A DNA stretch of 64,000 bases from CAINVV01 sp964506325 (GCA_964506325.1 CAZDLO010000007.1:10467-74466), one strand, 5' to 3'; positions 17,472 through 26,080 are shown, counted from the first letter of the stretch. Numbers and translations: made by a program. The notes: generated by a model from the letters alone, not told the origin.

Positions 17472-19940
17472 TCAGATTCCTAGCTTCGCTCTCCTGATTT
17501 GTTCCATATCGGTAAAATTTTCACCCACCACATGCCCTGCGAGCGGTACAATTTTTTCATGAATCGCATCGAGGAACCATCCGGGTTGCGGGAAGAACGC
17601 CTCTTCCAGTTCATAGGCGGGGGTGATCCAGTTCCTTGACCCTACAACCACAGGCGGGGCATCAAGGTAGTCGAAGGCAAGTTCAGTGATGTTCCTTGCC
17701 AGGTCATTCAAAAACGATCCGCGGCTGTTGGCATCGCCTGACACAATGATGCGACCCGTTTTTTTAACAGACTCGATCACAAGCTCATAGTTAAATGGAA
17801 CAAGTGAACGTGCATCGATAACTTCGGCCGAAAGGCCATATTTCTCTTCCAGTATTTTTGCTGCATCGAGGGCGCGGTAAAGGGTTGCCCCGATGGTAAG
17901 TATAGTAATGTCCTTACCAGCTTTTTTGATATCCGGTTCGCCAAGCGGAATTTCATAATACCCTTCAGGGACTCCGCCGGCATGAAACTGTTCCCCGATA
18001 TCGTAAACACGCTGACTTTCAAAAAATACCACCGGGTCAGTCCCTTGCAGGGCTGAATTCATCAATCCCTTGGCATCATAGGGGGTTACAGGGAAAACTA
18101 CTTTAAGTCCAGGGATATGTGCCACAAGCGAGGTCCAGTCCTGGGAGTGTTGTGCCCCGTATTTCGATCCGACGGAGACGCGCAGTACAACAGGCATTTT
18201 TAGAACGTTGCCGCTCATTGCCTGCCATTTTGGAAGCTGATTGAACACTTCATCTCCGCAACGCCCGAGGAAATCGCAATACATGATTTCAGGGATAACC
18301 CTGCCACCGCACATCGCATAACCAATAGCGGTGCCAACGATGGATGCCTCAGAAATGGGTGAGTTGAACAACCTGTGATAGGGCAATGCTTCAGTAAGGC
18401 CGCGGTACACAGCAAAAGCGCCACCCCAGTCGCGGTTTTCCTCGCCGTAGGCTACCAGGGTTGGATCTTTGTAAAAACGGTCAATAATGGCCTCGAAAAT
18501 TCCGTCCCGAAGCTGATATTGCTTCATTTTTGAGAATGGCTTGCCCTCTGAATCAAATGCAAACCTCTCTTTTTTGGCCAGTTGAACAACGCGTGGGTTC
18601 TCAGTAATGGCATGATTGACTTCCACCTTCCTTGACTCCATTGAGTCGGCAGACGTTTCAGAAAACATCATTCCACCGATTTGTTCAGGCCTTTTGAGAA
18701 TATCCATCCGGGGAGAAACTGTCTCATCTATAGACACTTTGAGAAGTTCAACCATCAGTATCCTGATTTCCTCCCATATTCCATCCAGTGTCTGCTGATC
18801 AGAGACACCCGCTTCCACCAGGTTTTTTGCATACGAATGGATACAATCCTGGTTCTGCCAGGCTTCGACCTCTTCCTTCGAACGGTAGGAGGAGGCATCT
18901 GACGGGGAGTGACCGCTGAACCTGTAAGTAAGGACTTCCAGCAAAACAGGACCTCTTTTCTCTTCCAAGATTTGCAATTTTCTCCTGTAGGCATCGATAA
19001 CGGCCAGCGGGTTATAACCATCGACCCGCTCGGCATGCATCTGGTCGGGGTTAACTCCGGCTCCGATTCGGGCAGCCATTCCATACCCCATTGTTTCCCC
19101 GGATGTCTGTCCGCCCATACCATACTGGTTATTCATGACATTGAACAGGACGGGTAAACCGCCTTTCATGCCTTCTTCCCACAATTGTGTGAACTGGTCC
19201 ATGGCAGCAAAGGAGATTCCTTCCCAGACAGGTCCGCAGGCCATGGAGGCATCCCCGATATTGGCCACCACGATTCCCTTTTTGCGGTTCACTTTTTTGT
19301 ACAAAGCGGCACCAACGGCTATATCGCCGCTGCCACCTACGATTGCATTGTTGGGATATACACCGAAGGGGGTGAAAAAAGCATGCATACTCCCGCCCAG
19401 CCCTTTGTTAAAGCCTGTTTCCCTTGCAAAAATCTCTGCCAGGGTGCCGTATACAAGAAATCTTCTGCCAAGTTCCTTCACGGTGCCATTGAAGTCCTTC
19501 CGCACAATTTTTAAAATTGTACCATCGAAGAAATTCTCCATAATCTCCATCAGATTCTTGTCGTCCAGCTTATTGATTGCACTAAGTCCCTTGGCCAGGA
19601 TTTCCCCGTGACTACGGTGTGAACCGAAGATGAAATCATCCACTGTCAGGGTATAGGCCATTCCCACAGCCGATGCTTCCTGTCCGATAGAGAGGTGTGC
19701 GGGCCCGGGATGATCATAAGGTACTCCATTGTACTCACCGGTCGTTTTTATCAGGTTAAGCATAGTCTCAAACTCCCTGATAACTACCATGTCGTGGTAA
19801 ATCCGGATCAGTTCCTCTCCGGAGAAATTTTTCTTTTCCTCCTTGACAGACTTATTGTACTGGTTTACAGGTATCGGTTTAAATGTGATACTGCCGGCTT
19901 TCCTGGCGACACTCGGATCAATAAACTGAACTTTAGGCAT
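17472..19940 (-). CDS. Fused E1 alpha/beta subunit of a 2-oxoacid dehydrogenase complex
   Basis: Thiamine diphosphate-dependent decarboxylase component, 822 residues, with alpha (about 40-420) and beta (about 485-800) halves in one chain. The TPP motif starts at GD 229-230 (IGDASMACG) and ends at NN 270-271 (VMNNQYGMGG). The beta half begins KQYQLRDGIFEAII and contains YGEENRDWGGAF and FNSPISEASIVGTAIGYA. An extra segment of about 45 residues separates GSHRSHGEILAKG from GLGGSMHAFF, where typical E1 alpha runs straight through. It follows lpd in the operon after a 125-bp spacer. Pyruvate, branched-chain and acetoin complexes share this fold, so the substrate is open. Confidence 0.9.
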   Translation of the reverse strand: MPKVQFIDPSVARKAGSITFKPIPVNQYNKSVKEEKKNFSGEELIRIYHDMVVIREFETMLNLIKTTGEYNGVPYDHPGPAHLSIGQEASAVGMAYTLTVDDFIFGSHRSHGEILAKGLSAINKLDDKNLMEIMENFFDGTILKIVRKDFNGTVKELGRRFLVYGTLAEIFARETGFNKGLGGSMHAFFTPFGVYPNNAIVGGSGDIAVGAALYKKVNRKKGIVVANIGDASMACGPVWEGISFAAMDQFTQLWEEGMKGGLPVLFNVMNNQYGMGGQTSGETMGYGMAARIGAGVNPDQMHAERVDGYNPLAVIDAYRRKLQILEEKRGPVLLEVLTYRFSGHSPSDASSYRSKEEVEAWQNQDCIHSYAKNLVEAGVSDQQTLDGIWEEIRILMVELLKVSIDETVSPRMDILKRPEQIGGMMFSETSADSMESRKVEVNHAITENPRVVQLAKKERFAFDSEGKPFSKMKQYQLRDGIFEAIIDRFYKDPTLVAYGEENRDWGGAFAVYRGLTEALPYHRLFNSPISEASIVGTAIGYAMCGGRVIPEIMYCDFLGRCGDEVFNQLPKWQAMSGNVLKMPVVLRVSVGSKYGAQHSQDWTSLVAHIPGLKVVFPVTPYDAKGLMNSALQGTDPVVFFESQRVYDIGEQFHAGGVPEGYYEIPLGEPDIKKAGKDITILTIGATLYRALDAAKILEEKYGLSAEVIDARSLVPFNYELVIESVKKTGRIIVSGDANSRGSFLNDLARNITELAFDYLDAPPVVVGSRNWITPAYELEEAFFPQPGWFLDAIHEKIVPLAGHVVGENFTDMEQIRRAKLGI

Positions 19941-19944
19941 AATA

Positions 19945-20040
19945 AATAATTGACAACTGGCAATCGGTAATTGACAATTGGGTTAAACACATATTTTTTA
20001 TATAATCTACAATCAGGCAATGAACAATTTGACAATGGCA
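19945..20040. repeat. Short TTGACAA direct repeats in the E3-E1 spacer
   Basis: TAATTGACAA occurs at 19947-19956 and again at 19968-19977, with related ATTTGACAA at 20027-20035. They lie in the 125-bp gap between lpd and fused E1, the only long gap of the operon. They may be degenerate repeats or a minor regulatory region; nothing more can be supported. Confidence 0.45.
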
Positions 20041-20065
20041 GAATGGCCCTGACAACCCTTTGAAC

Positions 20066-21430
20066 TCAAAACCGGAAAACGGACTCCTTGAATATTTCTG
20101 AAACTGTCGGATGCGGGAAAACCACCTCTTCCATTTCCTTGAGTGTCATTTCCATCTCGATAGCCATGCAGGCACCATAAATCATTTCGCTGGAAGGATT
20201 ACCAAGCATATGAACGCCTAGCACCTCTCCATATTTCTCGCCAACCAAAACTTTACACAGGCCACTTCCACCCTCATTTTCAGCGACAAAACGACCGGCG
20301 TATGCCATAGGTAATTTAACTACCCTGAAGGGAATGTTTTGCTCTTTTGCCTTCTCTTCCGTCAAACCTACTCCTGAAAACTCAGGATTGGTATAAACGA
20401 CGCCAGGAATGGCATTGTAGCGCATCCTGTCGCTCCTGCCGGTCAGGTTGTTGACAACCACTTCACCTTCACGGCTTGCGGTATGGGCCAGCAGCGAGAA
20501 GCCTGTAACGTCGCCTGCAGCGAAAACATTCGGGACGTTTGTTCTCATCTTCTCGTCCACCTTTATGCCACCCCTGTCAAGTTCCACTCCAAGGCTTTCA
20601 AGTCCCAACCCTTTTGTAACAGGCTTACGTCCAACACTTACAAGGATTTTATCCCCTGTAACGGATTCCGTTTTTCCATCTTTTTCAAAAACGACCTCTG
20701 TCCCCTTCACCTCAGTCACCCTGGATGAAAGATGGAAGGTTATCCCTTTTTTGGCATACATCTGGCGCATCATGGCACTCATTTCACTGTCCATACCTGT
20801 CAGGATTTCGGGCAGCATCTCAACAATTGTCACTTTCGTACCAAGGGAATTGAAGAAACTGGCGAACTCCATTCCAATAACTCCACCTCCGATTACCACG
20901 AGGGAGGAGGGCAGTTCTTTCAATTGCAATATTTCCCTGTTGGTCAGAATGGTTTCATTGGGAGTTCCAAGCCCGGGGATTGGTGGCACAAATGCCTCAG
21001 ACCCGGTGCATATCAATAGGTTGGACGCTTCAATCTCTTCTTCACCTGCCATAATGGAAATACCTGAAGCAGAGCGTCCTTTGATAACAGCTTCTTTTTT
21101 GAGTACCTCAACATGGTTCTCTTTCATACTGAGACCAACACCGCCCACTAGTTTTTTTACCACCTTTTCTTTCCTTGACATCATTTTGCCAAAATCGAAA
21201 GAAACCTCTTTGGCTTCCACGCCATATTTACCAGCGCCAATGGCATTATCATACATTTTAGCACTGTACAGCAGTGTTTTGGTTGGGATGCAGCCTTCGT
21301 TGAGACATACGCCACCCAGTTCCCCTTTTTCGATCAGGACTACTTTAAGTCCTTTGTGTCCGGCGCGTTCTGCTGCAACATAACCTGCAGGTCCGCCACC
21401 GATAATTGCCAGATCATAATTTTTACTCAT
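20066..21430 (-). CDS. lpdA: Dihydrolipoyl dehydrogenase (E3)
   Basis: FAD flavoprotein that reoxidises dihydrolipoamide on E2 with NAD+. The 454 residues are full length. It has the FAD motif IIGGGPAGYVAA (9-20), the redox disulfide C42/C47 in GGVCLNEGCIPTK, the NAD motif VVIGGGVIGMEFA, FAAGDVTG, and the C-terminal HPTVSE His-Glu dyad. It begins 18 bp after the E2 stop codon and precedes fused E1 in the same operon, so it is the dedicated E3, though it could also serve the glycine cleavage system because no other lpd is visible in the window. Confidence 0.96.
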   Translation of the reverse strand: MSKNYDLAIIGGGPAGYVAAERAGHKGLKVVLIEKGELGGVCLNEGCIPTKTLLYSAKMYDNAIGAGKYGVEAKEVSFDFGKMMSRKEKVVKKLVGGVGLSMKENHVEVLKKEAVIKGRSASGISIMAGEEEIEASNLLICTGSEAFVPPIPGLGTPNETILTNREILQLKELPSSLVVIGGGVIGMEFASFFNSLGTKVTIVEMLPEILTGMDSEMSAMMRQMYAKKGITFHLSSRVTEVKGTEVVFEKDGKTESVTGDKILVSVGRKPVTKGLGLESLGVELDRGGIKVDEKMRTNVPNVFAAGDVTGFSLLAHTASREGEVVVNNLTGRSDRMRYNAIPGVVYTNPEFSGVGLTEEKAKEQNIPFRVVKLPMAYAGRFVAENEGGSGLCKVLVGEKYGEVLGVHMLGNPSSEMIYGACMAIEMEMTLKEMEEVVFPHPTVSEIFKESVFRF

Positions 21431-21448
21431 CTTGATATTGCTTAAATG

Positions 21449-22771
21449 TTAAAGTTCAATGGTTAAGTTTTCGATTTCCGTCGCTATTTGTTTCAAAAAC
21501 CTTGTGGCTTCCCCTCCATCCAGTGCCTGGTGGTTATAAGTCAGGCTCAGTCCGAGATGTGGAACAAAGCCGTAAACCCCGTCTCCCAGCTCTTTCGGCC
21601 TTGGCAGGATTGTATTGACACCCAGTATGGCGGTCTGGGGAAGGTTAATAACCGGAGTGAACATTTCAACTCCGTAATTTCCAAGGTTGGAAACTGTAAA
21701 TGTAGCTGCTTCAGAAGAAAGAAGTTCAGGGTTTACACTCCCCTTCTTGCAGGCAGCTGCTATTTCCCGCATTTGACCGGACAATCCCTGGATGGAAAGA
21801 TCATCTGCATTCCGGATTACCGGGACCATCAGTCCGCGGTCTGTATCAACAGCAATGCCAAGATGCACTTTCCTGAAATATTTCATCGAGTCGTCCAGGA
21901 AGTGGCTGTTTACCTGTGGAAATTTTTTCAATGTTTTGATGACAGCAAAGCAGATCAGGTCGTTCAGGGTTATATTAGCCGGGTATCCCTCGTCAACTGC
22001 TTTTTTTACAACTTTCCTGATTTGCATGATTTGCCTGGCATCGGCAGACAAATGGTGTGTAAGCTGTGCCGAATTCTGCAGGGAATTGAGCATGGCCCTG
22101 GCAATCAGTTTACGTATGTTAGAAAGCTTTTTAACCTCAAATTCATCGGACTGTACAATACCTGGCTGCTTCAGGTCTTTGCCGGTTATGGCACCTCCGA
22201 GCCCGCTGCCAGTGCAATCCGTGCACAATTGCTCCTCTTCCGCCTTCTTTTTGGCAAGTGGCGTGGTTTTGGGCTTTGATGCAAGATATGCAAGAACATC
22301 CTGTTCTATTATCCTCCCCCTGGGCCCTGTCCCCTTTACTGAGGAGATATTTACACCTTCTTTTTCAGCCCTTGCCCTGGCGCGGGGAGAAATGAAACCA
22401 CTTTCACCTTTGGCCGGTTCGCCGGGATAACCAGCCTGTGCCGTCTCCCCTTGTTTTTCCTCCACCTGAACAGCTTTGGTTTCCACAATTGCAGCAATTG
22501 GAACATCAGCCGCTGCTTTTTCAACCCGCTCCCCTGCTTCACCGATCACGCAAACATCTTTCAGAACCGGTACTTCGTCGCCCTGTTCGTAGTAAAACGC
22601 CAGTAGTGTGCCATCAGCTGGCGCAAACTCCTCAAATGATGCCTTGTCTGTCTCATAAGCAAACAGAAGTTCGCCTTTTGATATCTTGTCGCCGGTCTTT
22701 TTGGGAATCTCGGTCAGAATACAACTTTCAACAGATTGCCCCTGCTTGGGCATGATCACAGTCACAGCCAT
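21449..22771 (-). CDS. Dihydrolipoamide acyltransferase (E2)
   Basis: Core acyltransferase of the 2-oxoacid dehydrogenase complex, 440 residues. One lipoyl domain is at 1-80 with lipoyl lysine K43 in YETDKASFE. An E3/E1-binding domain lies at about 128-168 (ISPRARARAEKEG, KGTGPRGRIIEQDV). A second short segment has a cysteine pair (LCTDCTGSGLGGAITGKDL), which resembles the end of another binding domain. The catalytic domain ends in YNHQALDGGEA with active-site H414 and D418. It is the first gene of the operon, about 16 bases after a good promoter. Its acyl group is not predictable from sequence. Confidence 0.93.
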   Translation of the reverse strand: MAVTVIMPKQGQSVESCILTEIPKKTGDKISKGELLFAYETDKASFEEFAPADGTLLAFYYEQGDEVPVLKDVCVIGEAGERVEKAAADVPIAAIVETKAVQVEEKQGETAQAGYPGEPAKGESGFISPRARARAEKEGVNISSVKGTGPRGRIIEQDVLAYLASKPKTTPLAKKKAEEEQLCTDCTGSGLGGAITGKDLKQPGIVQSDEFEVKKLSNIRKLIARAMLNSLQNSAQLTHHLSADARQIMQIRKVVKKAVDEGYPANITLNDLICFAVIKTLKKFPQVNSHFLDDSMKYFRKVHLGIAVDTDRGLMVPVIRNADDLSIQGLSGQMREIAAACKKGSVNPELLSSEAATFTVSNLGNYGVEMFTPVINLPQTAILGVNTILPRPKELGDGVYGFVPHLGLSLTYNHQALDGGEATRFLKQIATEIENLTIEL

Positions 22772-22787
22772 GTTTATATTTTTTTGA

Positions 22788-22819
22788 CAAAGCTAAATAA
22801 TTCAACTTGTAAATACAAG
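22788..22819 (-). promoter_or_regulatory. Promoter of the six-gene dehydrogenase operon
   Basis: On the minus strand the -7 box is TAGCTTTG (22795-22788), an exact TAnnTTTG match. A CTTG -33 box lies at 22819-22816 with a 20-base spacer. The start codon of E2 (22771) follows the -7 box by 16 bases, so the leader is very short. A 16-bp palindrome covers the -33 region. Confidence 0.7.
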
Positions 22820-22820
22820 T
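22805..22820. promoter_or_regulatory. Candidate operator palindrome 1
   Basis: ACTTGTAAATACAAGT is a perfect palindrome with 7-bp arms around a 2-base centre. It overlaps the -33 box of the dehydrogenase operon promoter and lies between that operon and the divergent GntR/HutC gene. The position suits repression by that regulator; this is inference. Confidence 0.55.
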
Positions 22821-22906
22821 AATGATATAGATATTTTATTATTCAAATAATATATTTTTTATTTGATTGATTAACAACTATTTATATTAATTACTAAAAA
22901 TAATGA

Positions 22907-22916
22907 TGTATATACA
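22907..22916. promoter_or_regulatory. Candidate operator palindrome 2
   Basis: TGTATATACA is a perfect 10-bp palindrome sharing the TGTAnnTACA core with palindrome 1, and both are followed by A. It lies about 20 bases upstream of the regulator's -7 box, so one protein could control both directions. The AT-rich background raises the chance of coincidence. Confidence 0.4.
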
Positions 22917-22937
22917 ATTTATACATTAAAAATATTT

Positions 22938-22945
22938 TATCTTTG
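22938..22945 (+). promoter_or_regulatory. -7 promoter element of the GntR/HutC gene
   Basis: TATCTTTG matches TAnnTTTG exactly. Transcription would start near 22952, which makes the GTG at 22945 unusable and the GTG at 22978 the likely start of the regulator. No TTTG was found at the ideal upstream spacing. Confidence 0.5.
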
Positions 22946-22977
22946 TGTATCAGAACCAGAAAGTTATCAATAAAAAA

Positions 22978-23728
22978 GTGAAAACTGATAAATCTGCGGA
23001 ATATTCAGACTCGCTGCCCAGGCACAGCAAGGTTTATGAAATATTACGCCAACATATTAACGAGGGTGTTTACCGTGAAGGAGATCTTCTTCCATCCGAG
23101 AATGAATTGTGTGCCTTACACAAAGTAACCCGGCCCACTGTGCGAAAGGCGCTGGACCGGCTTTCCAATGAGGGATTTATCGTCAGGCACCAGGGGAAAG
23201 GAAGTATTGTGAAAGGGGCTCCCAAGGGGGTCGGGATACTTGCCATGAAAGGGACGACCTCTGCTGTGGGCAAAGAAAACCTCCTGACGAGAATTATTGT
23301 ATCCCCGGAGATTCGGAACTGGACAGAAGCATTCTCCTTTTCACTGNNNNNNNNNNTCACTGTCAAAAGTAGAACTTGAATCAGGGTGCATATATCTTGA
23401 GCGGCTCAGGCTGGTGAACAACAAACCAGTATTTTTTGACATCACCATGATTCCAAACATCAATTTCCCCCGCTTTATCGGAAGAAACCTGGAAAATAAA
23501 TCCTTGTTCGACGTCCTGCGGAAGAATTACCGCCTGGAAGTAAAAGGGGGTGAACAACGCATCCTGGCCATCACCGCTGACGCCAGGCTTCAGGAATATT
23601 TCAGTGTTCCTCCCGGTCACCCGGTAGTACAGCTGAACCGCAAGATTGAAACCAACCGCGAAGGAATATACCTTTACAGCCAGGTCTTCTGCAACACTGA
23701 CGAATTTGTGCTGAGCGGAAATTTCTAG
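22978..23728 (+). CDS. GntR/HutC-family transcriptional regulator, interrupted by a spurious 10-N gap
   Basis: DNA-binding repressor with an N-terminal GntR winged helix (KVYEILRQHINEGVY, LLPSENELC, TRPTVRKALDRLSNEGFI, RHQGKGSIV) and a C-terminal UTRA effector domain (IYLERLRLVNNKPVFFDI, YLYSQVFCNTDEFVL). The N run at 23347-23356 is flanked on both sides by TCACTG; collapsing the duplicate joins the two halves in frame without loss and gives about 244 residues, the usual family length. The start is a GTG at 22978, downstream of its own -7 box. It is divergent from the dehydrogenase operon and is the best candidate for its regulator. The effector is unknown. Confidence 0.88.
23347..23356. other. 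10-N assembly gap (probably zero length)
   Basis: Both flanks carry the same six bases, TCACTG. Merging them restores the reading frame exactly and keeps the UTRA domain continuous, so this is very likely an unmerged contig overlap, not missing sequence. Confidence 0.85.
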
Positions 23729-23770
23729 GCAATCAGCCGGTTCTTCTGGAAAAAAAACTGACAATCAAAA

Positions 23771-24232
23771 CTATTTCAGTTCAAATATTGCCTCAACTTC
23801 TACAGGGCAATTCACCGGCAAACCGGCAACACCAAATGCACTCCTGGCTCCCACCCCGTTTTCAGTGCCGAAGACTTCTTCCATCAGTTCGCTGCATCCG
23901 TTGACTACATATGGATGTTTGTCAAAACCCGGCACTGCATTCACCATTCCGAAAAGTTTGACCACCCTGTTAATTTTATTCAAGGTCCCCAGTTCGTGAC
24001 GCAAGGTGGCCAATATGGCCAGTCCGACAGCCCTGGCGGCCTGCTTTCCTTCTTCTAGGGTCAGATCAGCACCTACCTGACCCTGGATCAGCGCCCCGTC
24101 CTTACCGGAGGGCAGGTGGCCAGAGAGATAGGCCAGGTTGCCGGATACCACCAGAGGCCGGTACAAACCCTTTGGAGCAGATACTGCGGGTAACTCTAAA
24201 TTCAGTTCCTTGATTCTTTCTTCGTAATTCAT
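23771..24232 (-). CDS. RidA/YjgF-family protein
   Basis: Small trimeric enzyme family; RidA itself hydrolyses reactive enamine/imine intermediates from PLP enzymes. It has 153 residues, slightly longer than the usual 130, like the YjgF-related group with an N-terminal extension (ERIKELNLELP). Visible signatures are LAYLSGHLP, GKQAARAVGLAILATL and, at the C-terminus, the conserved arginine in GVGARSAFGVAGLP followed by CPVEVEAIFEL. It converges with the GntR gene 42 bp away and has no operon partner. The exact substrate is not predictable. Confidence 0.9.
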   Translation of the reverse strand: MNYEERIKELNLELPAVSAPKGLYRPLVVSGNLAYLSGHLPSGKDGALIQGQVGADLTLEEGKQAARAVGLAILATLRHELGTLNKINRVVKLFGMVNAVPGFDKHPYVVNGCSELMEEVFGTENGVGARSAFGVAGLPVNCPVEVEAIFELK

Positions 24233-24357
24233 CTGTTTTTCTTTTTACCCGGGACGGCACAATTGCGGTGCCTTATTGGGCCTATTTATTTGATTGATTG
24301 CAAGAAGCTTGTAATAATTCGTTTTCTGAATTGTTCTGCTGACAATTCGCCCTGTTT

Positions 24358-25044
24358 TTACAGGAGTTTGTTGCTTTGCAGCAGCATCACCGAGGAGAAG
24401 GTAAAGAATATGATCATACCCGCTGTGATCAGCAAGACCTCGAGCTCGTTAAGGTTAAGCTTGTTGCGCTGAAATGGATGTACCGGAAAAGCATGTTTCT
24501 CTACTTTGACCAGCAATTTAAAGATCCCCCATCCCACGAATATGCCCAGGATTATACCGCCGAGTATATCACCGGGATAATGAACACCCAGGTAAATGCG
24601 TGTGTAGGCGATCAGAAAAGCCCAGGCGTAGATAAAGGCAACATAACCCCTGCTGCGAAACAAAAGGGCTGAAAATGTTGCAAAGGAAAATGCATTGGCA
24701 GCATGTGCCGAAACAAAACCATACAATCCGCCTTTGGAGAGAAAAATATGGGTCATAGGCGCCACAAGCGGGTCGTTGGAAGGCCGCAACCTCATAACTG
24801 AGTGCTTGATAAGGCCGGAAACCTGATCGGAAAGCAAAATGACCAATGCAAGGGAAATAATAATCGGCACTGATTTTCTCCCGTACTTGCGAACAATGAT
24901 GTAAAGAATTGAGCCGTAAAACATCAACCATGTAGGCGTCAATGTGAACAACGTCATCACGTAATCCATCAGGCTGTTGTGACTGCTGTTCAGGTACAGA
25001 AATGCAGATTTGTCCCATTCGGATATTGTCTGTATCACTCCCAT
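24358..25044 (-). CDS. PAP2-family membrane phosphatase
   Basis: Integral-membrane phosphatase of 228 residues, probably acting on lipid phosphates such as undecaprenyl pyrophosphate or phosphatidate at the outer face of the inner membrane. The phosphatase signature is complete: K80-x6-R87P88 (KHSVMRLRP), SAHA with H114 in place of the more common PSGH, and R149-x5-H155-x3-D159 (RIYLGVHYPGD). Five to six hydrophobic segments are apparent. The last 30 residues add a terminal membrane helix. It lies 46 bp downstream of obgE on the same strand and may be read through from it. The specific lipid is unknown. Confidence 0.9.
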   Translation of the reverse strand: MGVIQTISEWDKSAFLYLNSSHNSLMDYVMTLFTLTPTWLMFYGSILYIIVRKYGRKSVPIIISLALVILLSDQVSGLIKHSVMRLRPSNDPLVAPMTHIFLSKGGLYGFVSAHAANAFSFATFSALLFRSRGYVAFIYAWAFLIAYTRIYLGVHYPGDILGGIILGIFVGWGIFKLLVKVEKHAFPVHPFQRNKLNLNELEVLLITAGMIIFFTFSSVMLLQSNKLL

Positions 25045-25090
25045 AGCTAGTTAATTTGGTTACAATTTGATCCTATAAAGTAAATAAATT

Positions 25091-26080
25091 TTATGTATTC
25101 AATAACCTCCAGATTTCATCTTTCAAGGCAACAATTCCCAGTCCGGTCACAGATGAGATAAATTTATGCGGAATGCCTTCAAACTCAAGACTAATTTCCT
25201 TTTTCAGATCATTGTCGAGCATGTCTGCCTTTGAAATGGCAACGTACCTCTGTTTATCCAGTAATTCGGGGTTGAAATTCTCCAGTTCATTCAACAGGAT
25301 GTCCAGTTCTTTTTTGTGGTTCTTGCTATCGGCAGGAATCATGAACAGCAGTATTGAGTTTCTTTCAATGTGCCTCAGGAACCTGAGTCCGAGTCCGCGA
25401 CCCTCATGCGCACCCTCAATAATCCCCGGAATATCAGCCATGACAAATGAATGATCATCCCTGTAGGAAACAATACCCAGGTTAGGCACCAGTGTCGTAA
25501 AGGGATAATCTGCTATTTCTGGCCTTGCAGCAGAGACTACGGACAATAGCGTTGATTTTCCTGCGTTGGGGAAACCCACCAGGCCGACATCTGCCAGTAT
25601 CTTCAGTTCAAGTATCTTCCAGCCTTCCTCAACATCCTCGCCCGGCTGGGCATACCTGGGAGTCTGGTGGGTGGCACTTTTGAAATTAACATTTCCCAGG
25701 CCTCCCCTTCCGCCCTTGACAAGGATCTGGGATTGGTCGTGTTCTGTTATCTCGAAAAGCACCTCTCCTGTCTCGGCATCTTTGGCCACTGTGCCAAGCG
25801 GAACATCGAGGATTATGTCTTCACCATCTTTCCCGTGACTTCGTGAAGCACCTCCGGATTCACCGTGTTCGGCAAAAATATGCTTGCGGTATTTCAGGTG
25901 CAGCAATGTCCACATCTGTGAATTGCCCTTCAGCAGGATGTGTCCGCCACGTCCGCCATCACCTCCGTCAGGACCTCCTTTAGCAGCAAATTTCTCCCTT
26001 CGGAAATGCTTCGATCCCGCCCCTCCATGGCCTGACCGACACATGATTTTTACATAATCAACAAAATTTGTTTCTGCCAT
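25091..26080 (-). CDS. obgE: GTPase Obg
   Basis: Essential ribosome-associated GTPase in late 50S assembly and stress control, 329 residues. The N-terminal glycine-rich Obg fold (FRREKFAAKGGPDGGDGG, GGRGGLGNVNF) is followed by the G domain: G1 GFPNAGKST, G2 with YPFTTLVPNLG, G3 DIPG and G4 SKAD (instead of NKxD). No C-terminal OCT domain is present, as in many Bacteroidota. The frame runs up to 26116, but the ATG at 26080 is chosen because the family begins near ETNFVDYVKI and a TACCTTTG -7 box sits 21 bases upstream. It is divergent from the thioesterase gene. Confidence 0.96.
   Translation of the reverse strand: MAETNFVDYVKIMCRSGHGGAGSKHFRREKFAAKGGPDGGDGGRGGHILLKGNSQMWTLLHLKYRKHIFAEHGESGGASRSHGKDGEDIILDVPLGTVAKDAETGEVLFEITEHDQSQILVKGGRGGLGNVNFKSATHQTPRYAQPGEDVEEGWKILELKILADVGLVGFPNAGKSTLLSVVSAARPEIADYPFTTLVPNLGIVSYRDDHSFVMADIPGIIEGAHEGRGLGLRFLRHIERNSILLFMIPADSKNHKKELDILLNELENFNPELLDKQRYVAISKADMLDNDLKKEISLEFEGIPHKFISSVTGLGIVALKDEIWRLLNT

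Noticed and set aside
20448..21383. 311-codon open frame on the plus strand opposite lpdA
   Set aside because: It is a serine/proline-rich shadow of lpdA, which has all E3 motifs on the other strand; no promoter or family match.
13701..22771. Acetoin/butanediol catabolic operon
   Set aside because: The dehydrogenases look SorE-like and aldolase/SDR-like, and a PHP protein has no place in that pathway; kept only as an alternative.
22945..23379. Truncated or frameshifted GntR pseudogene
   Set aside because: The apparent frame change is caused by the 10 Ns; removing the duplicated TCACTG restores one intact gene.
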